Positions 1 through 6,410 of a stretch of DNA of 7,641 bases are shown piece after piece. The notes beneath the pieces are model-generated. The model was given only the letters and a program-made list of their open reading frames with translations. It was not told where the DNA came from and made no database searches. The DNA comes from Bacteroidaceae bacterium (lineage in GTDB: Bacteria; Bacteroidota; Bacteroidia; Bacteroidales; Bacteroidaceae), in NCBI GenBank assembly GCA_017551845.1, contig JAFZKR010000098.1, positions 1 to 7,641 on the forward strand. The letters run 5' to 3'. A program made the position numbers and the translations under genes. The first letter of the stretch is position 1, and the number at the start of each line of letters is the position of its first letter.

Positions 1-10
1 CTGAAAGAAA

Positions 11-1189
11 ATGGGTGATATTCTGGAATTTTTTGAGCAGATGGGCTTCATGAACATAACCCTACAGCAGGGTATTATGCTCCTTTTGAGCTTCTTCCTG
101 CTGTTCCTGGCTATCAAGAAGCAATACGAGCCGCTCCTGCTGCTCCCCATCGCATTCGGCATGCTGCTTACAAACCTGCCCGGTGCAGGGATGTATCATT
201 CAGAACTCTGGACAGCATTCCTTGACGCTAACAGCCCTGCCTATCACAGCTATGGTACTATCATGCGTGAGGGTGGTCTGCTGGACATTCTTTATATAGG
301 TGTAAAAGCCGGTGTATATCCCTGCCTCATCTTTATGGGCGTAGGCGCCATGACTGACTTCGGTCCGCTGATTGCCAACCCCAAGAGCCTACTCCTGGGC
401 GCAGCCGCTCAGCTGGGTATCTTCCTGACATTCCTTGCAGCCAACTCAATGGGCTTCACCGAGGCTCAGGCCGGCTCAATAGGTATCATAGGCGGTGCCG
501 ACGGTCCTACATCTATCTTCCTGACATCAAAATTGGCCCCTGAGCTGTTAGGTCCCATCGCCATTGCAGCCTACTCTTACATGGCCCTTGTTCCTGTGAT
601 CCAGCCGCCTATCATGCGTGCCCTGACCACCAAGAAGGAACGCGCCATCAAGATGAGCCAATTGCGTCCCGTTAGCAAGACCGAGAAGATCATATTCCCG
701 ATTGCCATCACTACCATCGTGGCTCTTATCCTGCCCGATGCCGCTCCTCTAATAGGCTGCCTCATGCTGGGTAACCTTGCCAAGGAGTGCGGTGTTGTAG
801 ACCGTCTGAGCAAGACCATGCAGAACGAGCTGATGAACATCGTGGTAATATTCCTGGGTCTCACCGTAGGTGCTACCGCTACTGCCAGTTCATTCCTTGA
901 CTGGAGTACAATCAAGATCATGGTAATGGGTGTTGTAGCATTCGGTTGCGGTACCGCAGGCGGTATCCTGCTTGCCAAGCTGATGAATGTGTTCTCAAAG
1001 GAGAAGATCAATCCGCTTATCGGATCAGCAGGCGTATCGGCCGTTCCTATGGCTGCCCGCGTATCACAGCAGGTAGGCCAGGAGGAGAACCCCAGCAACT
1101 TCCTGCTCATGCATGCCATGGGCCCGAACGTTGCCGGCGTTATCGGCTCCGCCGTCGCTGCCGGTATATTGTTAACAATGCTCGGTTGA
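11..1189 (+). CDS. oadB: Sodium ion-translocating decarboxylase subunit beta (OadB/MmdB type)
   Basis: This is the membrane subunit of a biotin-dependent sodium-pumping decarboxylase. It decarboxylates carboxybiotin and couples this to Na+ export across the inner membrane. The 392 residues are very hydrophobic, with roughly nine to eleven membrane segments. Family motifs are clear: [10 protein letters not shown] at 161-170, whose Asp (D164) corresponds to the essential membrane Asp of Klebsiella Oad[15 protein letters not shown] at 187-200; [13 protein letters not shown] at 334-346; and [16 protein letters not shown] at 370-385, with the conserved Asn and Ser. An in-frame TGA at 2-4 fixes ATG 11 as the start; the Shine-Dalgarno is weak. 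That TGA could be the stop of an upstream subunit gene, but this is not provable here. Whether the substrate is methylmalonyl-CoA (propionate formation in Bacteroidales) or oxaloacetate depends on the alpha subunit outside the window. The length is normal and no defect is seen. Confidence 0.95.
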   Translation: MGDILEFFEQMGFMNITLQQGIMLLLSFFLLFLAIKKQYEPLLLLPIAFGMLLTNLPGAGMYHSELWTAFLDANSPAYHSYGTIMREGGLLDILYIGVKAGVYPCLIFMGVGAMTDFGPLIANPKSLLLGAAAQLGIFLTFLAANSMGFTEAQAGSIGIIGGADGPTSIFLTSKLAPELLGPIAIAAYSYMALVPVIQPPIMRALTTKKERAIKMSQLRPVSKTEKIIFPIAITTIVALILPDAAPLIGCLMLGNLAKECGVVDRLSKTMQNELMNIVVIFLGLTVGATATASSFLDWSTIKIMVMGVVAFGCGTAGGILLAKLMNVFSKEKINPLIGSAGVSAVPMAARVSQQVGQEENPSNFLLMHAMGPNVAGVIGSAVAAGILLTMLG

Positions 1190-1205
1190 GCATTGTCAAC
1201 AATAT
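1166..1205 (+). repeat. Nested palindrome over the oadB stop codon
   Basis: Two 18-base arms (1166-1183 and 1188-1205) are inverted copies with one mismatch (A1174 opposite C1197), separated by GGTT. The first arm encodes the last codons of oadB. The TGA stop (1187-1189) lies at the loop/second-arm boundary. Each arm also contains its own short palindrome: ATTGTTAACAAT (1168-1179, perfect) and ATTGTCAACAAT (1192-1203, one change). The block is therefore both an inverted and a direct repeat. A run of seven T (1213-1219) follows 8 bases later, so it may act as a first, weaker terminator for oadB. The structure is seen directly; its function is inferred. Confidence 0.7.
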
Positions 1206-1237
1206 CCAAACCTTTTTTTAGTTTGGGTAATCCAAAC
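1206..1237 (+). other. Competing small hairpins (CCAAAC / GTTTGG / CCAAAC)
   Basis: GTTTGG at 1221-1226 can pair with CCAAAC at 1206-1211 (T-rich loop) or with CCAAAC at 1232-1237 (5-base loop). The two stems exclude each other. They lie between the stop-codon palindrome and the strong terminator. The stems are only 6 bp, so this may be incidental, and no regulatory role is claimed. Confidence 0.35.
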
Positions 1238-1257
1238 GGCGCTCCTTACAGTCGCGT

Positions 1258-1293
1258 AAAAAATAGCCCTCGCAATTACGAGGGCTATTTTTT
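1258..1293 (+). terminator. Strong intrinsic terminator after oadB, probably bidirectional
   Basis: A perfect 15-bp stem pairs 1258-1272 (six A then TAGCCCTCG) with 1279-1293 (CGAGGGCTA then six T) around a 6-base loop CAATTA. The GC-rich core followed by a T run on the plus strand, and by the A-run complement on the minus strand, fits a rho-independent terminator for both convergent units: oadB from the left and panC-panD from the right. It lies 69 bases after the oadB stop. Confidence 0.93.
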
Positions 1294-1305
1294 CTATAAC
1301 TGCAA

Positions 1306-1338
1306 ATGGAAACCTTTCATTCTTTACAAGGATTCCAT
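1306..1338. repeat. Imperfect inverted repeat in convergent intergenic region
   Basis: Arms ATGGAAACCTT (1306-1316) and AAGGATTCCAT (1328-1338) are reverse complements except for one central position, with an 11-base spacer. There is no T run next to it, so it is a poor terminator candidate. Function is unknown. The 254-base gap between oadB and panD holds no supportable gene. Confidence 0.45.
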
Positions 1339-1371
1339 CGAGCCAAAAACTTGAAGGGTATAGTCTCAAGA

Positions 1372-1449
1372 ACTACGGCCCTTCGGGCCTATCCCTCCCA
1401 CCACTGCGTGGCGGGCCCCTCCCTCTAACGTGCCGAGGGTGGACTACGG
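1372..1449. repeat. GC-rich hairpin patch bounded by a 7-bp direct repeat
   Basis: ACTACGG occurs at 1372-1378 and again at 1443-1449, enclosing 64 bases unlike the surrounding AT-richer spacer. Inside are three short GC-rich stems: GGCCC/GGGCC (1377-1381 with 1385-1389), CCCaCCAC/GTGGcGGG (1397-1404 with 1408-1415, one mismatch) and CCCTC/GAGGG (1421-1425 with 1435-1439). The right-hand copy of the direct repeat contains the panD stop codon. This is the look of a dispersed intergenic palindromic element, or a very small inserted element with a target duplication. Only one copy is in the window, so dispersal cannot be shown. It may also help end or stabilise panD transcripts. Confidence 0.45.
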
Positions 1450-1770
1450 AATAACCACTGTGGGTTTAAATGTCTTTGCTTCTTCGGGAGTGACTTGGGC
1501 GTAGGCGATGATGATGACGGTATCGCCTATGGAGACCAGACGGGCGGCAGCACCGTTAAGGCAGATGCACCTGGAACCGCGCTCTCCACGGATGACGTAG
1601 GTGATAAGACGTGCGCCGTTGGTAATATCGACCACATGAACCTGCTCGCCGTCAATGATACCGGCCGCATCCATCCAGTTGCCGTCAATAGTAATGCTGC
1701 CGATATAATTGATATTGGCATCAGTCACCTTAACACGGTGAAGTTTGGATTTGAGTACAGTCAGTAACAT
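1444..1770 (-). CDS. panD: Aspartate 1-decarboxylase (pyruvoyl enzyme)
   Basis: The enzyme makes beta-alanine from L-aspartate in the cytoplasm for pantothenate synthesis. It is made as a proenzyme and cleaves itself at Gly24-Ser25 to create the pyruvoyl group. Counting from ATG 1770 (108 residues), the family residues fall on E. coli numbering exactly: K9, H11, Y22, G24-S25 in YIGSITID, R54, T57, Y58, N72 and the NGAAA segment at 72-76. An in-frame GTG three bases upstream is possible, but it directly abuts the AAGGAG at 1773-1778, so ATG is preferred. The ATG overlaps the panC stop as TGATG, indicating translational coupling. The protein ends at KPTVVIP, shorter at the C-terminus than the roughly 115-125 residues usual in the family. 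That tail is variable and outside the active site, so activity is expected. Confidence 0.95.
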   Translation of the reverse strand: MLLTVLKSKLHRVKVTDANINYIGSITIDGNWMDAAGIIDGEQVHVVDITNGARLITYVIRGERGSRCICLNGAAARLVSIGDTVIIIAYAQVTPEEAKTFKPTVVIP

Positions 1771-2618
1771 CACTCCTTGTATTTAATGTTGTCAATAAGA
1801 CGTACCTTGCCGCAATGGACTGTAACGCAACCGACGATATAATCAGAAGCGTCCCAGTTATCGACCGGCTGAAGAGTACGGCCATCCACTATCTCATAGT
1901 ATTCTACCTCCAGGCCACCGCACGAATTGATGGTGTCAATAACATGCTGACGGGTTGAAGCCAGAGTATGGTGACGAGCGTAGTAACGACTCTCAAAGAG
2001 AGTACGGGATATGTTCGAAGCCAGTTTCCTCTCTTCCTTGCTGAGCAGCATGTTACGTGAGCTGAGAGCCATACCATCCTCCTCACGGACTATCGGACAA
2101 CCCACAATCTCAATCTTGAGACCGAGCTGGCGGACCATCTCACGGATTATGGCAAGCTGCTGGAAATCCTTCTCGCCGAAATAGGCTCGATCCGGTTCTA
2201 CAGCATAGAACAGCTTGCTTACAATCTGAGCCACACCGTTGAAATGACCGGGACGGTTAGGTCCCTCCATAACCTTGTCAAGAGGGGTAAAATCAAACTG
2301 ACGTGTATCAGGTTCGGGGTACATCTCCTCGACTGTAGGAGCGAAAACGAACTGTGCTCCCACTTTCTTAAGCAGCTTGCAGTCCGCCTCCATTGTACGC
2401 GGATAATTCTGGAGATCGTTCTTGTCATTGAACTGTGTGGGATTCACGAAATCACTGACCACGGTTATGTCATTCTCCGCCACACTGCGTCGGACCAAGG
2501 AGGCATGACCTGCATGAAGAGCTCCCATCGTAGGAACCAGACCTATAGTCTTTCCTGACTTACGGCAAGGTTCAAGAGCCTCTTTCAACTCCTTGACGGT
2601 TGTTATTACCTTAATCAT
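1770..2618 (-). CDS. panC: Pantothenate synthetase (pantoate-beta-alanine ligase)
   Basis: This cytoplasmic enzyme joins pantoate and beta-alanine using ATP, through a pantoyl-adenylate intermediate. It is the step that consumes the product of the downstream panD. From ATG 2618 the protein has 282 residues, the normal family length. Visible motifs: [10 protein letters not shown] at 29-38 (HxGH nucleotide-binding histidines H35 and H38), FVNPTQF at 57-63, RPGHFNGV at 122-129, FGEKDFQQL at 148-156, and ALSSRN at 184-189 (KMSKS-like loop). The reading frame runs open up to a TTG at 2642, but the family start resembles [11 protein letters not shown], so ATG 2618 was chosen; there is no good Shine-Dalgarno, as is common in this phylum. 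D56, just before FVNPTQF, sits where hydrophobic Ile or Val is usual in the homologues I recall. The rest looks intact. Confidence 0.95.
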   Translation of the reverse strand: MIKVITTVKELKEALEPCRKSGKTIGLVPTMGALHAGHASLVRRSVAENDITVVSDFVNPTQFNDKNDLQNYPRTMEADCKLLKKVGAQFVFAPTVEEMYPEPDTRQFDFTPLDKVMEGPNRPGHFNGVAQIVSKLFYAVEPDRAYFGEKDFQQLAIIREMVRQLGLKIEIVGCPIVREEDGMALSSRNMLLSKEERKLASNISRTLFESRYYARHHTLASTRQHVIDTINSCGGLEVEYYEIVDGRTLQPVDNWDASDYIVGCVTVHCGKVRLIDNIKYKE

Positions 2619-2649
2619 TTCTTTTTTCGTTACACTTTGCAAAAGTGCG

Positions 2650-2680
2650 CAAAATAAGCTATTATTTATGGAATTTCAAA
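2650..2680 (-). promoter_or_regulatory. Candidate Bacteroidota promoter for panC-panD
   Basis: Read on the minus strand, TTTG (2680-2677) is followed after 19 bases by TTATTTTG (2657-2650). This matches the Bacteroidota pattern TTTG, about 19-21 bases, then TAnnTTTG, except at the second base of the -7 box. Transcription would start around 2640-2645, leaving a leader of about 25 bases before ATG 2618. The match is to a short AT-rich consensus, so chance occurrence is possible. Confidence 0.4.
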
Positions 2681-2696
2681 AGATTCGGCCAAACTG

Positions 2697-2730
2697 CTTG
2701 GCAATTTCATATATTTTTTTTATATCTTTG
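2697..2730 (+). promoter_or_regulatory. Bacteroidota promoter for the gene at 2782
   Basis: TATCTTTG at 2723-2730 matches the Bacteroidota -7 box TAnnTTTG perfectly. The best upstream element is CTTG at 2697-2700, three of four matches to TTTG, 22 bases away, which is slightly long. The start site would lie near 2736, giving a leader of about 45 bases. The box overlaps a perfect 10-bp palindrome, CTTTGCAAAG (2726-2735). It is followed by a small inverted repeat, CGGAA/TTCCG (2736-2740 with 2746-2750), in the early leader. Confidence 0.6.
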
Positions 2731-2781
2731 CAAAGCGGAATTCTTTTCCGACAAAAATAGCGCAACTATCCAGAACTCAAT

Positions 2782-3585
2782 ATGAGCGAAAAGAAAATTT
2801 TATTTATTACCGACCAGATTTCACCCTTTGTCGCTTCGTCTCCGATAGCCGACTATTGCAGGCAGTTGCCTCAAAGCATACAGGAATCAGGCAATGAAAT
2901 ACGCACATTCATGCCCAAATGGGGACCCATAAATGAACGCCGCAACCAGCTCCATGAAGTCATCCGTCTCTCAGGCATGAACCTCATCATAAACGATACT
3001 GACCATCCGCTCATAATAAAGGTAGCATCACTGCAGTCAGCCAGGATACAGGTCTATTTCATAGACAATGACGACTATTTCCAGAACCGTCTTCAGGTAC
3101 GTGACAAGAACGGAGCGGAGTATCAGGACAATGACGAGCGTACCGTTTTCTTCGCCCGCGGAGTCCTTGAAACGGTCAAGAAACTGCGCTGGAATCCTGA
3201 CATCATCCACTGTCACGGCTGGCTATCCGCTCTTATACCTCTTTATATTAAGACAGCATATAAGGATGAACCCGCATTCCGAGGTGCGAAAGTAGTTTAT
3301 TCCATTTACGACAAGGCTTTTGACGGAGTCTTCCATGACAACTATCCTGACATCATTCCCACAAAGGATATGTCGGCCTCCGATATCGGTTCATTCAGCA
3401 TGCCCATTGATTACAACTCTCTCATGAAGAAGGCTATAGACTTTTCGGACGGAATAATATGCAATGCCCCTGATGTGGATCCGGAACTGCCTGCGTACGC
3501 CAAATCCAAAAAAATCAAGGTAATGAGATACCTCCTGTCAGGAATAAAACCCGAAAAGGTCAACGCTTTCTACAACAAACTCTAA
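2782..3585 (+). CDS. Glycogen/starch synthase-like protein, N-terminal GT5 domain only
   Basis: At 267 residues this is half the usual glycogen synthase length (about 480). It aligns only with the N-terminal acceptor-side domain of GT5 synthases. Recognisable segments: MSEKKILFITDQISPF at 1-16; LPQSIQESGNEIRTFMPKWG at 29-48 (family: LPKAL..RGHEVRVVLPKY); VYFIDNDDYF at 91-100; NDERTVFFARGVLE at 117-130; DIIHCHGWLSAL at 140-151 (family DVVHAHDWHTAL); VVYSIYDKAFDGVF at 171-184. The C-terminal nucleotide-sugar domain is absent. The KxGGL-type loop is replaced by ASSPIADY (18-25), and the Asp of HDW is Gly (G146). The stop is followed after 16 bases by another gene start, so a simple frameshift does not hide the missing half. 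It is cytoplasmic and probably co-transcribed with the DUF4270 gene. Stand-alone synthase activity is doubtful; a partner, binding or regulatory role is inference. Similar short proteins occur beside panC in other Bacteroidales (from memory). Confidence 0.85.
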   Translation: MSEKKILFITDQISPFVASSPIADYCRQLPQSIQESGNEIRTFMPKWGPINERRNQLHEVIRLSGMNLIINDTDHPLIIKVASLQSARIQVYFIDNDDYFQNRLQVRDKNGAEYQDNDERTVFFARGVLETVKKLRWNPDIIHCHGWLSALIPLYIKTAYKDEPAFRGAKVVYSIYDKAFDGVFHDNYPDIIPTKDMSASDIGSFSMPIDYNSLMKKAIDFSDGIICNAPDVDPELPAYAKSKKIKVMRYLLSGIKPEKVNAFYNKL

Positions 3586-3601
3586 TCACAAATCACGTCC
3601 T

Positions 3602-5065
3602 ATGAATATCAAGACGTTGGCTTGCAGTCTGATTGCAGTGATGTTCATGATGTCCTGCGATTCCGACACATCTTCCCTCGGTGGATCGATAATCCCGTCT
3701 TACGATATAGTTCAGATAAGTTCCGACACATGCTATGCCACATCACGTTCCATAGCAATCGACGACCCACTGCTCATGAAGACTACAGTCTGCACCCTGG
3801 GCCGCTATACGGATCCCTTGACATCGGTTTCCTTCAACTCCGGGTTCCTTACCCAACTCAATTGTGTAGAGAACTTTGAATTACCGGATTCCGTTTACGG
3901 TATAGGCAACCACGTATTCCCTGACTGGTTCATAGAAAAAGTGGGCGATGCTGACCCATACTACGCTAACCTGAGACTCTATTTCAGCGATTTCTTCGGT
4001 GATTCGGTAAACACCGTGAAGATTGACATATTCCTCCTCGACAAGATGCTGGACGGTAACAGTCGTTATTATACCGATACTGATCCGAATGAGTATTATG
4101 ATGAGACAGCCGAACCTGTTGCATCGGCCCTCGTCTCCCCCATTAACTTCCTTGATTCGGATTCACTGAGGTCCACATCCAAGTACTATCCTTCCCTCAC
4201 CTTCAGACTGCCGGATTCCATAGCTGTCAAAATACTTAACGCCTACTATTCCGATGAAGGCAGGAAGTGGTTCACAAGTGCCTCAAGTTTCATGGAGAAT
4301 CTATGCAAAGGTTTCTATGTACGTTGTTCCCAGGGTGACGGTTCCGTTTTCTACATAGACAAGAGTGTGCTCGAAGTGAATTTCAAATGTATTGAGTACG
4401 ACAAGAACGGCAAAGAATCATACAAGTCCTATATGGCTGAGTTCACCGGAAGCGAAGAGGTCCTTCAGGTGAGCTGCATTGACTGGAAAGGGCTGGACGG
4501 CATACTCGCTGACAATACGCACACATGGATCAAGAGCCCGTCCGGGATTCTGACTGAGATATCCCTCCCTGTGGATGAAATGAAGGAAGGAGGCAGCTCC
4601 GTTCTCAATTCAGCCAAGCTTATCATGTCAACCGTCAATACTCCGCCTCAATCCATCAAACCGTCAGCTCCAAGCATTCTCATGCTCATACGTAAGGGAA
4701 AGGCTGCTGAATTCTTTAAAGGCAACAACAATGTCGATGATACCGAATCCTATGTGGCCACATACGACGGCAGTCATGGCACCTACACTTACGGCAATAT
4801 AGCCGAGATGGTGGAAAAGATATGCAGCGACCGCAGTGAATGGCTCAAGAAGAACGGCCTCGAAGACAACAATGCAGGAAGGAATGCATACGAACAAGCT
4901 AACCCTGACTGGAACAAGGCCATTCTGGTCCCGGTCCGCACAAAGAAGAACGCCAGCTCACAGGTGTTGAATTACATTGTTGACACATACATGCATCAGG
5001 CCAAGTTCGCCGGCGGAACAGACGGAAAGAAAATCAATATTTATACCGTAAGTTCCAAGCAGTAA
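3602..5065 (+). CDS. DUF4270 family lipoprotein
   Basis: This is a 487-residue predicted lipoprotein of unknown molecular function. It has a short signal peptide (MNIKTLACSLIAVMFMMSC) with the lipidated cysteine at C19. The acidic CDSDTSS after the cysteine resembles the signal that sends Bacteroidota lipoproteins to the outer surface, so surface display is plausible. Family hallmarks from memory: SSLGGSIIP at 24-32, then paired segments around SDTCYATSRSI (41-51) and TVCTLGRYTDP (62-72), and FLTQLN at 82-87. The remainder looks like a beta-rich soluble domain, and no catalytic motif is recognised. It starts 16 bases after the GT5-like gene, so the two probably form an operon, though one product is cytoplasmic and the other exported. 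The Shine-Dalgarno is weak. Its stop lies 7 bases from the stop of the convergent GH57 gene. Confidence 0.85.
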   Translation: MNIKTLACSLIAVMFMMSCDSDTSSLGGSIIPSYDIVQISSDTCYATSRSIAIDDPLLMKTTVCTLGRYTDPLTSVSFNSGFLTQLNCVENFELPDSVYGIGNHVFPDWFIEKVGDADPYYANLRLYFSDFFGDSVNTVKIDIFLLDKMLDGNSRYYTDTDPNEYYDETAEPVASALVSPINFLDSDSLRSTSKYYPSLTFRLPDSIAVKILNAYYSDEGRKWFTSASSFMENLCKGFYVRCSQGDGSVFYIDKSVLEVNFKCIEYDKNGKESYKSYMAEFTGSEEVLQVSCIDWKGLDGILADNTHTWIKSPSGILTEISLPVDEMKEGGSSVLNSAKLIMSTVNTPPQSIKPSAPSILMLIRKGKAAEFFKGNNNVDDTESYVATYDGSHGTYTYGNIAEMVEKICSDRSEWLKKNGLEDNNAGRNAYEQANPDWNKAILVPVRTKKNASSQVLNYIVDTYMHQAKFAGGTDGKKINIYTVSSKQ

Positions 5066-5072
5066 CTCTTCC

Positions 5073-6383
5073 TTATTTCTTCTTGGGTTTTTCTGCGGCA
5101 GCCTTGAGGCGGGCCACCTGTTTTTCCAGCGCCTGGATCTTCTTGTCCTGGTTGCTGATGGTGGTCTGGAAGGCATTCAGTTCCTCTGTGTCAATATCAA
5201 GAGGCAGAGCCCAGTTGACTCTCTGCAGGAAGTCACCCAGTATGTTCATGTAGTTGGTGAATGCATCGTACGGAGATTCATAGATACCACGGTCCATTGA
5301 AACAGCATTGTTCTTTGTTGTCATGAAACGGAAATTATTGCTTGCCTGAAGATAATCCCAGTCCTGACGCAGATGCTTGTCATTACTCAAAATCACACGC
5401 TCACCTATGGAGTAGAGCTTGTTGAAAGCCTCGCGCTGCATAACGTTACCCAGCCAGCAGCTTATGTCACGCTCCTCATCATTCCATGACATGGGATAAG
5501 GAACCTCTATCTCTGAAACGGATTTGTGGGTCTTGATAACCTCTGACGGAGTCTGGAACCCAATGCCACGCTCCTTGGCGGCTGCGGGCAGCCCCGCAAT
5601 GAAATCAAGGATATGTGAACTGAGCGGCTGATAAATGCCCAAAGCGCAAAGTTCCATAAATATGTTGAACACGCCATCCTCCTCCGGGCTCTGGGCAATC
5701 CAGTCCATATACTTGTCGGCCATAAGCGGATAAGCCTCCCATGAGGGATTCGAGAACCTCAGGCTGATATCATCGGACAGTTTGTAATCACGGGTAAAAA
5801 CCTTAAGGTTGGGATTCTGAACGCAATGATACAGGTAGTGTGGACTCTTCCAACCCAGGATGTGCTTGGCACCCTCTGTAAGTATGCCCTTGAATCCCAT
5901 ATCGGCCACCATACCGCCTATCTCATCATCATAGATAAGACTGGAGTTGCGGAACACCTTGGGTCTATGACCGAACAGTTGGTTTATCTTTTCAACCTGA
6001 CGTTTAACCTCATCACGGAATGACTGCTCACCGTTAGGGGCAAGTGAAGCCAGTCCGTGTGAATACGGCTCGGCAATAAACTCCACGCATCCCGTTTCGC
6101 TGAGTTCCTGCAGCAGGTCTATCACCTGCGGTGCATAACGTTCCAGTTGCTCCAGTCCCACGCCAGAGAGTGACAGAGCCACCTTGAATGCCCCCTCACT
6201 CTCATGAGCCATCCTGATAAGCGTCTTGAGGGCGGGAACATATGAATTCTCAGCTATGTTGTTAATACTCGTATCATTAGCATAGTCATCATAATAGTAA
6301 TGATCCGTACCGATATCAAAGAAACGGTATCTCTTGAGATGGATAATCTGATGAATCTCAAAATACAGACAGATTGTTTTCAT
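5073..6383 (-). CDS. GH57 alpha-amylase-like protein with altered catalytic residues
   Basis: The 436 residues form a GH57 (AmyC-like) fold protein without a signal peptide, so cytoplasmic. Region I is EIHQII (9-14) with the conserved His11-Gln12. The region III segment is VFRNSSLIYDDEIG (143-156): in active relatives I recall NTEL, so the nucleophile Glu appears as S148. The region IV segment is FMELCALGIYQPLSS (242-256), where relatives have MDYETFGEHQ-like sequence, so the acid/base Asp appears as E244 and the following Glu as C246. Region V-like FRFMTTK is at 351-357. The C-terminus (about 403-436) is a charged heptad-like stretch ending PKKK, probably a coiled coil. GH57 literature describes Bacteroidota alpha-amylase-like homologues lacking one or both catalytic residues; this fits. 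Hydrolase activity is therefore doubtful. It follows the GT4 gene by 27 bases in one operon, implying a role in glycogen handling. Confidence 0.88.
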   Translation of the reverse strand: MKTICLYFEIHQIIHLKRYRFFDIGTDHYYYDDYANDTSINNIAENSYVPALKTLIRMAHESEGAFKVALSLSGVGLEQLERYAPQVIDLLQELSETGCVEFIAEPYSHGLASLAPNGEQSFRDEVKRQVEKINQLFGHRPKVFRNSSLIYDDEIGGMVADMGFKGILTEGAKHILGWKSPHYLYHCVQNPNLKVFTRDYKLSDDISLRFSNPSWEAYPLMADKYMDWIAQSPEEDGVFNIFMELCALGIYQPLSSHILDFIAGLPAAAKERGIGFQTPSEVIKTHKSVSEIEVPYPMSWNDEERDISCWLGNVMQREAFNKLYSIGERVILSNDKHLRQDWDYLQASNNFRFMTTKNNAVSMDRGIYESPYDAFTNYMNILGDFLQRVNWALPLDIDTEELNAFQTTISNQDKKIQALEKQVARLKAAAEKPKKK

Positions 6384-6392
6384 ATATTGTAT

Positions 6393-6398
6393 CTCCTT
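6393..6398 (-). promoter_or_regulatory. Ribosome binding site of the GH57 gene
   Basis: AAGGAG on the minus strand lies 9 bases before ATG 6383. It is a proper Shine-Dalgarno, unlike most starts in this window. It supports this start and separate translation of the second gene of the operon. Confidence 0.7.
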
Positions 6399-6410
6399 TT
6401 TATTCTACAT

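Noticed and set aside
577..1209. 210-codon open frame on the minus strand opposite oadB
   Set aside because: It lies entirely antisense to a clear, motif-rich oadB; the translation has no recognisable family and reflects the codon bias of oadB.
946..1221. 91-codon plus-strand frame overlapping the oadB 3' end
   Set aside because: An out-of-frame shadow of oadB; its Arg-rich translation is not protein-like, and it is open through the palindrome only by chance.
1495..1767. Plus-strand frame antisense to panD
   Set aside because: panD matches its family residue by residue on the other strand; this frame is a shadow.
2640..2642. TTG start for panC giving 8 more residues
   Set aside because: The family N-terminus begins at [11 protein letters not shown], and an ATG is available at 2618.
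3560..3620. Frameshift hiding the C-terminal half of the glycogen synthase
   Set aside because: The next gene, a DUF4270 lipoprotein with its own signal peptide, starts 16 bases after the stop, and no GT5 C-terminal motif appears in any frame downstream.
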